Below, one piece after another: positions 1 to 6,710 of a DNA stretch of 12,058 bases. The stretch is from Lachnospiraceae bacterium (GTDB lineage Bacteria > Bacillota > Clostridia > Lachnospirales > Lachnospiraceae), in the NCBI GenBank assembly GCA_014804225.1, contig JAAVAF010000121.1, positions 1 through 12,058 on the forward strand. The letters are read 5' to 3'. Position numbers and translations under genes: made by a program. Every line of letters begins with the position of its first letter. Within the stretch, counting starts at the first letter, position 1. The notes beneath the pieces were generated by a model that worked only from the letters and a program-made list of their open reading frames with translations, did no database searches and was not told the DNA's origin.

Positions 1-198
1 CTGATTGATATTTACTATGACCTCTGCAAGGCGCTTGAAAAAGATGTTGAGCCAAATTTCGGACCGGACAGAGCGGGCGATATCAAGCACTCAAACGCTG
101 ATATTTCGAAGGCGCGCGAGCTTCTAGGCTATGATCCGGAGTTTGATTTTGAAAAGGGGATTGCCCTTGCGATTGACTGGTATAAAGCAAATTTATAA
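1..198 (+). CDS. C-terminal end of NAD-dependent sugar-nucleotide epimerase/dehydratase (5' partial)
   Basis: Frame 1 is open from the first base to TAA at 196-198, giving the last 65 residues of a larger protein. The sequence contains GPDRAGDIKHSNADISKAR, LLGY and a closing IDWYKANL. This matches the C-terminal substrate-domain end of extended short-chain dehydrogenases of the UDP-GlcNAc/UDP-glucose 4-epimerase group (WbpP/TviC/GalE-like), where an R-x-GD-x-x-H-S-x-A-D-x-S-KA block precedes a LLGY segment and a final WY. Such enzymes use bound NAD to epimerise or dehydrate nucleotide sugars in the cytoplasm, supplying donors for glycan assembly. The catalytic Tyr-x-x-x-Lys and the Rossmann glycine motif lie outside the window, so the exact reaction (4-epimerase or dehydratase) cannot be decided. 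The next gene starts 13 nt downstream, which suggests co-transcription. Confidence 0.87.
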   Translation: MIDIYYDLCKALEKDVEPNFGPDRAGDIKHSNADISKARELLGYDPEFDFEKGIALAIDWYKANL

Positions 199-211
199 TG
201 GGAAGCAGCTT

Positions 212-964
212 ATGAAAAATAGCGGAATGAAAATTTGTATAAGAATGGACGATATTACACCTGATATGGATTGGGCGAAGTTCCTTCGGTTTAAGGAGCT
301 TTGTGATCTGTATCAGGTTAAACCGCTTATAGGGATTGTGCCCAAAAACGAGGATCAAAATTTAAGCATTGATCCGCCAAGAGAAGATTTTTGGGCGTAT
401 ATCAAAGCGCTGCAAAAAGACGGCTGGATGGTGGCACAGCACGGCTATGCGCATGTCTACACGACGAAGGAAGCAGGCATTTTTCCGCTTAATCCTTTTT
501 CGGAATTTGCGGGTGTCGAGTATAGTGAGCAGTATGAGGCGCTCAGATTGGGGCAGAATATATTAAAGGAGCACGGAATTGAAACGGATATTTTTATGGC
601 GCCCGGACATTCTTATGACAAATATACCCTTAAGGCGCTTGAAAATCTGAAATTTTGGCGTATCACGGACGGTTTCGGGAAACGACCATACATTAGGAAT
701 AATATGGTATTTTATCCGATTTCGTACAGTCAAAGCAGTGCGCTTCGGGCCAAAAACGGCTATACGACCTTTGTGGTGCATACGAATGTCATGGAGGAGA
801 AGGATTTTCAACGATACGAACAAATGTTCAAAACTTATAAAGACAGGTTGATTTCTTATACGGAGTTTCTCACAGTCGAACCGAATATACGCGGTACGTT
901 TGGGAAGCTTATAGAGTATGTGATGGCGTCCGTAAAATCGACGCTTGTAAGAATGAGGGCATAA
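212..964 (+). CDS. DUF2334 / NodB-like polysaccharide deacetylase-type protein
   Basis: A 250-residue cytoplasmic-looking protein with no signal peptide or membrane segment. It shows a NodB-type carbohydrate esterase layout as found in DUF2334 proteins: an early acidic pair in RMDDITP (D13-D14), then HGYAH (H77 and H81, the usual metal-binding histidines), an SEFAG stretch typical of DUF2334, and APGHSYD (A130-D136), matching the family's PG motif. NodB-fold enzymes remove N- or O-acetyl groups from sugars using a divalent metal. D14/H77/H81 would form the metal site and D13 the base, by analogy only. The frame is open upstream to an ATG at 131 inside the epimerase gene, but ATG 212 is preferred because GGAAG at 201-205 sits 6 nt before it and the conserved domain begins directly afterwards. 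The likely role is to deacetylate a sugar intermediate of the glycan; the substrate cannot be inferred. Confidence 0.85.
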   Translation: MKNSGMKICIRMDDITPDMDWAKFLRFKELCDLYQVKPLIGIVPKNEDQNLSIDPPREDFWAYIKALQKDGWMVAQHGYAHVYTTKEAGIFPLNPFSEFAGVEYSEQYEALRLGQNILKEHGIETDIFMAPGHSYDKYTLKALENLKFWRITDGFGKRPYIRNNMVFYPISYSQSSALRAKNGYTTFVVHTNVMEEKDFQRYEQMFKTYKDRLISYTEFLTVEPNIRGTFGKLIEYVMASVKSTLVRMRA

Positions 965-994
965 CGCTCTGGGAAGTTATGGGGATATACAAGT

Positions 995-2125
995 ATGATT
1001 AGGGTATTGCACGTACTTGGAACAACGAATCTTGGAGGCGCAGAGAGTCGTATTATGGAGCTTTACCGCGCGATGGACAGGAGTGCAGTTCAATTTGACT
1101 TCCTTGTGCATACGGACAAGGAGGGGCAGTATGATGCCGAAATTAAGCAGCTGGGCGGAAGAATCTATAATGTTCCGCGGTTTCGGATTGTGAATCTTGC
1201 CGTGTACAAAAAAGCGCTCAAGGATTTTTTCGGTGCGCACAATGATTATGCCGCAGTGCATGGGCATATGACAAGTACAGCGTCGATTTATCTTCCGATT
1301 GCAAAAAAAGCGGGAATACCTGTGACGATTGCGCATGCGAGAAGTGCGGGCGTTGACAAGGGTATCAAGGGCTTTGCAACTAAAATGCTTCGCTTGCGGC
1401 TAAAAAAAAGAGCGGACTATTGTTTTACATGTTCCGCTGAAGCAGGCAGAGCTGTGTTCGGCAAGGAGTGGGTGGACAAGGGAAATGTGTGGACGATTCC
1501 GAATGCGATTGACGCGGCGCGGTTTGTGTACGACGAAACAGTGCGAAAGCAAGTGCGCGAAGAGTTAGGATTATCTAACCGATTTGTAATCGGGCATGTC
1601 GGAAGATTTAGCTTCATGAAAAATCATGCATATTTAATCGAAATCTTTGCGCAGTTGTGCAAAATGTGTGACGATGCGGCGCTTGTTCTCATTGGAAGGG
1701 GTAACCTTGAGAAGGAAATGCGCAATAAGGTAAAATCTTTGGGACTTGCGGACAAGGTTTTGTTCCTTGGAAATCGCTTGGATGTGGAGAGGTATTATCA
1801 GGCGTTTGACTATTTTGTGTTTCCCTCGATTTTTGAGGGGCTGCCAGGAAGCGTCGTAGAGGCGCAGGCGACGGGGCTGATGTGCCTTGTGTCCGACAAT
1901 GTGACAAAAGAGGTGGCGCTTACGGAGCGTGTGATATACAAGAGTATTGAGGAGCCCGCGAGCAGTTGGGCGAGTGAGATCATGAGAAACATCAAAAAGG
2001 CGCTTGTAAGAGAGGATATGAGTGCGGTTATCAGAGAAAACCATTTTGATGTAAGGCAGCAGGCGGCGGAAATGGAACGCTTTTACGAGAGTGGCAGCAA
2101 TCCGCCGGGAACAGTGACGAGGTAA
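995..2125 (+). CDS. Glycosyltransferase family 4 (EpsF-like)
   Basis: A 376-residue retaining GT-B glycosyltransferase of the GT4 type. The N-terminal acceptor domain opens with VLGTTNLGGAESRI (G14-G15-A16-E17), the glycine-rich start seen in EpsF/WbnK-like enzymes. The C-terminal nucleotide-sugar domain has GRFSFMKNH (R204 and K209, which bind the donor phosphates in the family) and the E-x7-E motif in FEGLPGSVVE (E281, E289). It would transfer a hexose or N-acetylhexosamine from a nucleotide sugar to a lipid-linked glycan on the inner face of the membrane; the sugar cannot be told from sequence. ATG 995 has a GGGGA at 981-985. It follows the deacetylase-like gene by 30 nt and precedes the next gene by 23 nt. 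The tail beyond about residue 365 (SGSNPPGTVTR) looks unstructured. Closest resemblance by eye is to Bacillus EpsF-type exopolysaccharide transferases. Confidence 0.92.
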   Translation: MIRVLHVLGTTNLGGAESRIMELYRAMDRSAVQFDFLVHTDKEGQYDAEIKQLGGRIYNVPRFRIVNLAVYKKALKDFFGAHNDYAAVHGHMTSTASIYLPIAKKAGIPVTIAHARSAGVDKGIKGFATKMLRLRLKKRADYCFTCSAEAGRAVFGKEWVDKGNVWTIPNAIDAARFVYDETVRKQVREELGLSNRFVIGHVGRFSFMKNHAYLIEIFAQLCKMCDDAALVLIGRGNLEKEMRNKVKSLGLADKVLFLGNRLDVERYYQAFDYFVFPSIFEGLPGSVVEAQATGLMCLVSDNVTKEVALTERVIYKSIEEPASSWASEIMRNIKKALVREDMSAVIRENHFDVRQQAAEMERFYESGSNPPGTVTR

Positions 2126-2148
2126 CGGAAGGAAAGGCAAAAAGGAAT

Positions 2149-2937
2149 ATGATAGATACTTCATATCAAAAGAAATTTTTAAAAATCAATCAAATATGGT
2201 ATCCGAAAGAGGTCACGATATCACAGCTTTTGGCGCAGAAACGAAAAGCGGATATTCTGTTTGTGCATGGAGTACCGGAAAAAGAGAAAAAGGGCAGCTT
2301 TCGCGGCTGGCAGGAGTATCATACCTGTATGAGCGACTTAACAATGTCCGAGGAGGAGCTTCTTGCGGCAATCAACAAAAATGTGCGCTATGAGTGCCGC
2401 AGAAGTGAGCGGGACGACGTTACGGTCTGCTTTTACCAAAAAGCGGATATCGAAGCGGACAAGAAGCTTTTAAAAACATTTACACAAATCTATGAAAAGA
2501 TGTATCAGTCAAAAGGAATGGATACAAAATTTAATCTGACGGCAGTGAAGAAATATTTAGAAACGGACAGCATTTTGTTTTCTGCGGTGTGGCATCAGGG
2601 CGAGATGCTCGTATTCCATTCCTATCTCTATGATGAAACAGACGCGCGTCTGCTTCACTCAGCATCGTGCTTTCGCGGTGAGAACTCTGCAGATCAGTCG
2701 ATGATCGGGCGGGCAAATAAGCGTCTGCAATGGGAGGATATGAAATATTTTAAGAACAAAGGGCTGCTGCGCTATGACTGGGGCGGCATTTCCGATTTTG
2801 AAAATCCCAACGGCATCGACGAGTTTAAAATGAAGTTCGGCGGCGAAAAAACCACATATTACAATGTCTTTGCGGGAAATACCTTGCTTGGGAAACTAGC
2901 CGTGACAGCGATGAAAAGCATGAAGAGAATTTTCTAA
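2149..2937 (+). CDS. FemAB/GNAT-fold acyl- or aminoacyl-transferase-like protein
   Basis: A 262-residue soluble protein resembling single-unit FemAB-like/Acetyltransf_6 transferases. Visible hallmarks are NVRYECRRSE (from N78), matching the N-x-R-x-x-x-R/K segment of the family, a central region with LLHSASCFRG, and the C-terminal pair YDWGGISD (Y209-D216) and EFKMKFGG (E225-G232), the characteristic 'YD-x-GG ... F-K-x-x-FGG' ending of FemAB-related enzymes. FemAB proteins attach amino acids from aminoacyl-tRNA to peptidoglycan precursors; related proteins in polysaccharide loci are thought to N-acylate amino sugars. It is shorter than FemA/FemX (about 400 residues) and lacks their coiled-coil tRNA arm, so acyl transfer is as likely as aminoacyl transfer. 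ATG 2149 follows a run of AG-rich bases (2127-2146). Its stop codon lies inside a long hairpin (2926-2967). It sits between two glycosyltransferases, which supports a glycan-modifying role. Confidence 0.75.
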   Translation: MIDTSYQKKFLKINQIWYPKEVTISQLLAQKRKADILFVHGVPEKEKKGSFRGWQEYHTCMSDLTMSEEELLAAINKNVRYECRRSERDDVTVCFYQKADIEADKKLLKTFTQIYEKMYQSKGMDTKFNLTAVKKYLETDSILFSAVWHQGEMLVFHSYLYDETDARLLHSASCFRGENSADQSMIGRANKRLQWEDMKYFKNKGLLRYDWGGISDFENPNGIDEFKMKFGGEKTTYYNVFAGNTLLGKLAVTAMKSMKRIF

Positions 2938-2967
2938 GCCAGCAAAGAACGCTGACTAAGAAATTCT
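2926..2967 (+). repeat. Long imperfect inverted repeat / RNA hairpin across a stop codon
   Basis: Bases 2926-2943 pair with 2951-2967 around a 7-nt loop (AAAGAAC). The stem has 7 A/T-rich outer pairs (AGAATTT with AAATTCT), one bulged T (2933), then CT/AG, an A-A mismatch, AG/CT, a C-A mismatch and a GC-richer tip CAGC/GCTG. In all there are 15 Watson-Crick pairs, two mismatches and one bulge. It begins in the last codons of the FemAB-like gene and includes its TAA (2935-2937). It is not followed by a U-run, so it is unlikely to be a standard intrinsic terminator. It ends 13 nt before the Shine-Dalgarno site of the next gene. Confidence 0.6.
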
Positions 2968-2980
2968 AAAACTTCATGCA

Positions 2981-2989
2981 GGAAGAGAG
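2981..2989 (+). promoter_or_regulatory. Ribosome binding site that supports a TTG start
   Basis: GGAAGAGAG lies 9 nt before TTG 2999 and gives that non-ATG codon proper spacing. The next in-frame ATG (3023) has only a loosely spaced GAGAGGG (3002-3008) upstream. Confidence 0.6.
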
Positions 2990-2998
2990 TGAACTGAT

Positions 2999-4183
2999 TT
3001 GGAGAGGGAAAAAAAGCGTATTATGCTTCTTGTTCCGATGCTTGACCAAGGCGGGATGGAACGGGTATGTGCTATGAGTGCGCAGCTTTTGAAAACCGAA
3101 TACGATGTTTGTCTGGTTGTGTTTAACACGGCAGGAATGATTTATGATGTTTCAGGTGTTGATTTGATTGACTTGCATCTTGGAGCGGTTCCCGGAATAT
3201 TTGGCAAATTGGTCAATGTCTTAAAACGGGTAAAACGCGTGCGCCGCCTAAAAAAGGAGCGCAGCATACAGTTGAGCTACAGTTTTGGACCGACTGCAAA
3301 TCTTGTGAATATTTTAACAAGAAAGAAAGACGTTATTTGGACTGGTATCAGAGGCTTCGGAGCATTAGAGGACAGTGTTGCTATGAAGCGGATTTGCAGG
3401 CGTTCGGACAGGGTAATCAGTTGCACCAAGGTCATGGAGCAGCGTATTCAGAAGCAATTTGCACCCAAAAGCTCTGCGACAGTCTACAATCCATGTGATA
3501 TTGCGCAGATTAGGGCTTTAGCGGATCAGAAAACAGCGAAGGAGTTCGATGATTTTTTTGCAAGAAACGGCAAAATTGTCGTGTCCATGGGACGAGAGCA
3601 CGATGTCAAAGGCTTTTGGCATTTGATTAAGGCAGTCTATCTGGTCAAAAAGGATATTCCCGATTTGAAGCTGATGATTATCGGAGCCGGGGAATATCAA
3701 GAATATAAGCTTCTTGCAAACGCGCTTGGAATGCAGAAAGACATACTGTTTACGGGCGTGCAGACAAATCCCTTTTCGCTTTTAAAAAAGGCGGATATCT
3801 ATGCGCTGACTTCCGAAAGCGAGGGATTTCCCAATGCTCTTATCGAAGCGATGGCAGTGGGACTGCCGTGTGTCAGTGTCAATTGCCTGACCGGACCGGC
3901 GGAGATTTTACATGCGGATTACGTACAGTGTAATGATGAGAATCAAACGATACATGCGGATTACGGCATTTTAACAGGAACCTTTCACGGCGGGAAGGAT
4001 ATGGATGCCACGCATTTTACGCAGGAGGAGGAGCGTTTTGCAGATGCGCTCAAATCGCTGCTTTTAGACGATGTATTATACCAAACGTATCGGAAGGCGG
4101 CCAAGGAACGTGCCGAGATGTTTGGCTTGGAACGATATTTGGACAATATTCGTGAATTGATTGAAAACGATATCAAAGCGTAG
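2999..4183 (+). CDS. Glycosyltransferase family 4
   Basis: A 394-residue GT-B enzyme starting from TTG. After a short basic N-terminus (MEREKKR) comes LLVPMLDQGGMERV (G18-G19-M20-E21-R22), the acceptor-domain glycine loop. The donor domain holds MGREHDVKGF (R199, K204) and ESEGFPNALIEAM (E275, E283, the E-x7-E pair), followed by GLPCVSV and LTGPAEIL, as in GalNAc- or galactose-transferring GT4 enzymes such as PglA/PglH-type proteins. It should add one sugar to the growing lipid-linked repeat unit at the inner membrane face. An unusual insertion rich in D and H between the GPAEI motif and the C-terminal helix (about residues 302-345, containing DADYG- and GGKDMD-like text) makes it longer than the two related enzymes downstream. 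The stop at 4181-4183 abuts the ribosome binding site of the next gene. The alternative start at ATG 3023 would remove 8 residues. Confidence 0.92.
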   Translation: MEREKKRIMLLVPMLDQGGMERVCAMSAQLLKTEYDVCLVVFNTAGMIYDVSGVDLIDLHLGAVPGIFGKLVNVLKRVKRVRRLKKERSIQLSYSFGPTANLVNILTRKKDVIWTGIRGFGALEDSVAMKRICRRSDRVISCTKVMEQRIQKQFAPKSSATVYNPCDIAQIRALADQKTAKEFDDFFARNGKIVVSMGREHDVKGFWHLIKAVYLVKKDIPDLKLMIIGAGEYQEYKLLANALGMQKDILFTGVQTNPFSLLKKADIYALTSESEGFPNALIEAMAVGLPCVSVNCLTGPAEILHADYVQCNDENQTIHADYGILTGTFHGGKDMDATHFTQEEERFADALKSLLLDDVLYQTYRKAAKERAEMFGLERYLDNIRELIENDIKA

Positions 4184-4184
4184 T

Positions 4185-4190
4185 GAGGGA
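4185..4190 (+). promoter_or_regulatory. Ribosome binding site deciding the start of the membrane protein
   Basis: GAGGGA sits 4 nt before ATG 4195. It overlaps the GTG (4183-4185) that would otherwise give a 4-codon longer protein, so the ATG is preferred. Confidence 0.6.
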
Positions 4191-4194
4191 AACA

Positions 4195-5577
4195 ATGCAA
4201 AAGAAACAAAGACGAGCAGTGGTATACATCGCGTTATTTGCACTCAGTCTGGCGTTTTACCTTGTCTGGTATTTCATAGATGGTGTTATTTTAACGGAGG
4301 ACGCGTCATCCTATATCAATATGCAAAGCGACAGGGAGCCGGGATACTGCCTGTATCTTTTGCTGTTTCGAACTGTTTTCGGAGCAAAGCTTGGTATTCA
4401 TGCAGCAGTGATCGGGCAGTGTGTGATTGCCGCTGTTGCGGCATGTGCGATTACGGTAGGATTGACAAAATTATTTTCGCTGGGTTACCTTGGAGGTGCA
4501 GGAATACTGGCGATTCAATATGGGATTACGCTGTCAAACCGCTTTGTGGCGCAGAGAAGATACAGTTATTACAATAGTATCGAAACGGAGGGACTTGCGT
4601 ATTCCTTGTGGGTATTTTATTTTCTCTGTATTTTGGGAATTTTATATCAAAAAGACAAAAAGAGCTTCATCGGCGCTATCGTTTGGTCAATGGTGCTGAT
4701 CAGCATTCGAAAACAAATGCTAATAACGGTTGTTATTTTATTGGTTGTCATTCTTTTTTCTTATCTGAAAACGAAAGGATGGAAAAAGGCATGTATTTGC
4801 GCGTTGCTTTCTTGTGTGTTGATCTTTGCAGGAACGCGATTCGTGGAATGTGGTTATAACTATCTGTTAAGAGGTACGTTTGCACCCCACACGGGAGATT
4901 CGAGCTTTATTCTCGGAACGGAATTATACCTTGCTGATGATACAATGGCACAAGTAATCATGGACGATAATGACAGGCGTCTGTTTTTTGAAATTTTGCG
5001 GCGTTCTGACGACAATGATTATCATATTTCTTATGCAGGCAAGGGGTGGCAGTCGCTCACAGACCATTATAGCGAAGCTTATGACAGGATTAAGTTTGAC
5101 ATTGTGATGTCTGTTATTCGAGAGGATCAAGACGAGCGGGGCATTCCCGACGCAGAGCGGGAGGTAGACTACAATCGGATTGCCGGTACAATGATGCGGG
5201 AGCTTTTGGCCCCATGTCTGCCAAGGCTGGCGAAGTTGTATTTTTGCAATCTTGTGCATGGGTTTGTTACGACCATATTGAAGGTTCAATCGCTGTTAAA
5301 TTGGGTGGCGCTTCTTTTGTATCTTTTTTATGGAGCAAGTATCGTGCTGCTGCATCAAGCGCAGAAGCGTGCGGCTTGGAACATTGCCAATTCTATCTAT
5401 TTTGCACTGCTTGTACTATTTGCGATAGCAGTTAATGTCTGCTTTACGTCGCTTACGATTTATTGTCAAATGCGCTACATGCTCTACAATACAGGTTTGT
5501 TTTATCAGGCGTGGTGGGTGATGATAATAACATATCTCCAAACGGCGGATGTTGGGCGGCATGGAGGAGAACTATGA
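4195..5577 (+). CDS. Polytopic membrane protein, possible GT-C glycosyltransferase
   Basis: A 460-residue integral membrane protein. A first transmembrane segment (about residues 8-27) leads to an outside loop with LTEDASSY (E35-D36) and SDREPGYCLYL (D46-Y51). The acidic pair just after the first helix and the R-x-PGY text starting helix 2 recall GT-C enzymes (PMT/ArnT/PIG-like), which use a polyprenyl-phosphate sugar. Further hydrophobic stretches span about residues 52-215. A large hydrophilic, acid-rich segment (about 215-340) follows, then more membrane helices to residue about 445. It could alternatively be a repeat-unit polymerase (Wzy-like), which often has a large outer loop, or an uncharacterised membrane component. 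I do not recognise a specific family. The ATG at 4195 follows the previous stop by 11 nt. The gene ends in an ATGA overlap with the next, indicating translational coupling to a glycosyltransferase. Confidence 0.72.
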   Translation: MQKKQRRAVVYIALFALSLAFYLVWYFIDGVILTEDASSYINMQSDREPGYCLYLLLFRTVFGAKLGIHAAVIGQCVIAAVAACAITVGLTKLFSLGYLGGAGILAIQYGITLSNRFVAQRRYSYYNSIETEGLAYSLWVFYFLCILGILYQKDKKSFIGAIVWSMVLISIRKQMLITVVILLVVILFSYLKTKGWKKACICALLSCVLIFAGTRFVECGYNYLLRGTFAPHTGDSSFILGTELYLADDTMAQVIMDDNDRRLFFEILRRSDDNDYHISYAGKGWQSLTDHYSEAYDRIKFDIVMSVIREDQDERGIPDAEREVDYNRIAGTMMRELLAPCLPRLAKLYFCNLVHGFVTTILKVQSLLNWVALLLYLFYGASIVLLHQAQKRAAWNIANSIYFALLVLFAIAVNVCFTSLTIYCQMRYMLYNTGLFYQAWWVMIITYLQTADVGRHGGEL

Positions 5578-6683
5578 AAACAATCTTATTTCATTTAAAT
5601 TGTTTGGAAAGGGGTGGCGCAGAGCGTGTCGTGACAACGCTTTCGGGGCAGTTTGTCAAAAACGGTTATCAAGTGATGATCGCGACGGAATGGCAAGGCG
5701 AGGAGGAATACGAAATCGATTCGCGGATTACGCGCGTGCATGTGGGACTTGACAAAAAACAGGAAAGGCACGGCAGAATCGGACGATACCTTGACCGCAT
5801 TCGCAATCTGCGCAGCCTAGTTCAAAAGACAAAACCTGACATTGTTATCGCTTTTGCAAGACTTGCCAATTATCGCGCACTGATGGCGACGGTTGGAATA
5901 AAAACACCTGTTATGATATCCGTGCGCATTCATCCAATCGGTTACTATGACTTTTTACCGGATAAAATCCTGATTCCCACAATATTAAGACGTGCATCAG
6001 GCTGTGTATTTCAGACGCCCGCGCAAAGGGATTTCTTTCCGGAATTTTTACAAAAAAAGTCCAAAATTATCTTAAATCCGATCAACGAAAAATTTATTGG
6101 AAACCCTATTCCCGATGAGAAGGACCGCGAAAAGGCGGTAGTTCATTCGGGGCGGCTTGTGGATTTTAAAAACCAACTGTTATTAATACGCGCATTTTTA
6201 AGGGTGCACGAAAAGCATCCTGACTATGTGTTAAAACTATATGGTCCCGACTCTTTTGACGGGACAAAAGAAAAACTCGAGGCGTTGATTGAGGAAACCG
6301 ATTCGGAGCATTTTGTGTTTTTGATGGGCAGCAGCAGTCAGTTAGAGAAGGATTTGATAAACGGCGCGGTAGCGGCATTTTCGTCGGATTATGAGGGTAT
6401 GCCAAACGCGATGCTTGAGGCGATGGCGTTAGGGCTTCCCGTGGTAGCAACTGATTGTCCGCCCGGAGGACCACGTATGGTCATTGAGAACGAAAAAAAC
6501 GGACTCCTTGTCCCGACACGCGATGAAAATGCACTCGCGGAAGCAATCAACCGATTAATCGAGGACAGAGCGTTTGCCGGGAGACTTGGTGCAGAAGCGG
6601 CAAAGATTGGAGAAATTGCAAGCAGCGAGCGCATCTTTGCGGAATGGGAAACCTATGTGAATCAGCTCATCGACCAATCATAG
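5574..6683 (+). CDS. Glycosyltransferase family 4
   Basis: A 369-residue GT-B enzyme. It begins FHLNCLERGGAERVV, giving the GGAER acceptor-domain loop near residues 14-18. The donor domain has HSGRLVDFKNQ (R194, K199), DYEGMPNAMLEAM (E274, E282) and LPVVATDCPPGGP followed by IENEKNGLLVP, the GT4 pattern of many capsule and exopolysaccharide transferases of the GalNAc/Gal/Glc type. ATG 5574 overlaps the upstream TGA as ATGA, and GGAGGAGA lies just upstream (5563-5570), so this start is strongly favoured even though the frame is open further upstream to 5463. By eye it is a paralogue of the last transferase in the locus: both share GMPN, ATDCP-x-GGP and IENE-x-NG-x-LVP at matching positions. 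It probably acts on the cytoplasmic side and adds one residue of the repeat; the linkage cannot be predicted. Confidence 0.93.
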   Translation: MKTILFHLNCLERGGAERVVTTLSGQFVKNGYQVMIATEWQGEEEYEIDSRITRVHVGLDKKQERHGRIGRYLDRIRNLRSLVQKTKPDIVIAFARLANYRALMATVGIKTPVMISVRIHPIGYYDFLPDKILIPTILRRASGCVFQTPAQRDFFPEFLQKKSKIILNPINEKFIGNPIPDEKDREKAVVHSGRLVDFKNQLLLIRAFLRVHEKHPDYVLKLYGPDSFDGTKEKLEALIEETDSEHFVFLMGSSSQLEKDLINGAVAAFSSDYEGMPNAMLEAMALGLPVVATDCPPGGPRMVIENEKNGLLVPTRDENALAEAINRLIEDRAFAGRLGAEAAKIGEIASSERIFAEWETYVNQLIDQS

Positions 6684-6696
6684 AGAGGAAACAAAG

Positions 6697-6702
6697 AGGA
6701 GG
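6697..6702 (+). promoter_or_regulatory. Strong ribosome binding site of asnB-type gene
   Basis: A perfect AGGAGG lies 8 nt before ATG 6711. It is the strongest such site in the block and suggests high translation of the amidotransferase relative to its glycosyltransferase neighbours. Confidence 0.65.
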
Positions 6703-6710
6703 CACAAAAT

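Noticed and set aside
131..211. Upstream in-frame extension of the deacetylase-like gene to ATG 131
   Set aside because: It would overlap the epimerase coding sequence by 68 nt, the extra residues do not resemble the family, and ATG 212 has a well-spaced GGAAG.
1634..2164. 176-codon minus-strand open frame
   Set aside because: It lies opposite a clear GT4 gene with intact catalytic motifs, its translation is rich in H, R and P with no recognisable domain, and no minus-strand promoter or ribosome binding site is evident.
4183..4194. GTG 4183 as start of the membrane protein
   Set aside because: GTG overlaps the GAGGGA that serves ATG 4195 and has no own ribosome binding site at suitable distance.
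5463..5573. Upstream extension of the third GT4 gene to 5463
   Set aside because: The extension lies wholly in another frame of the membrane protein gene. ATG 5574 has a strong ribosome binding site, the standard ATGA overlap, and starts directly at the GT-B domain.
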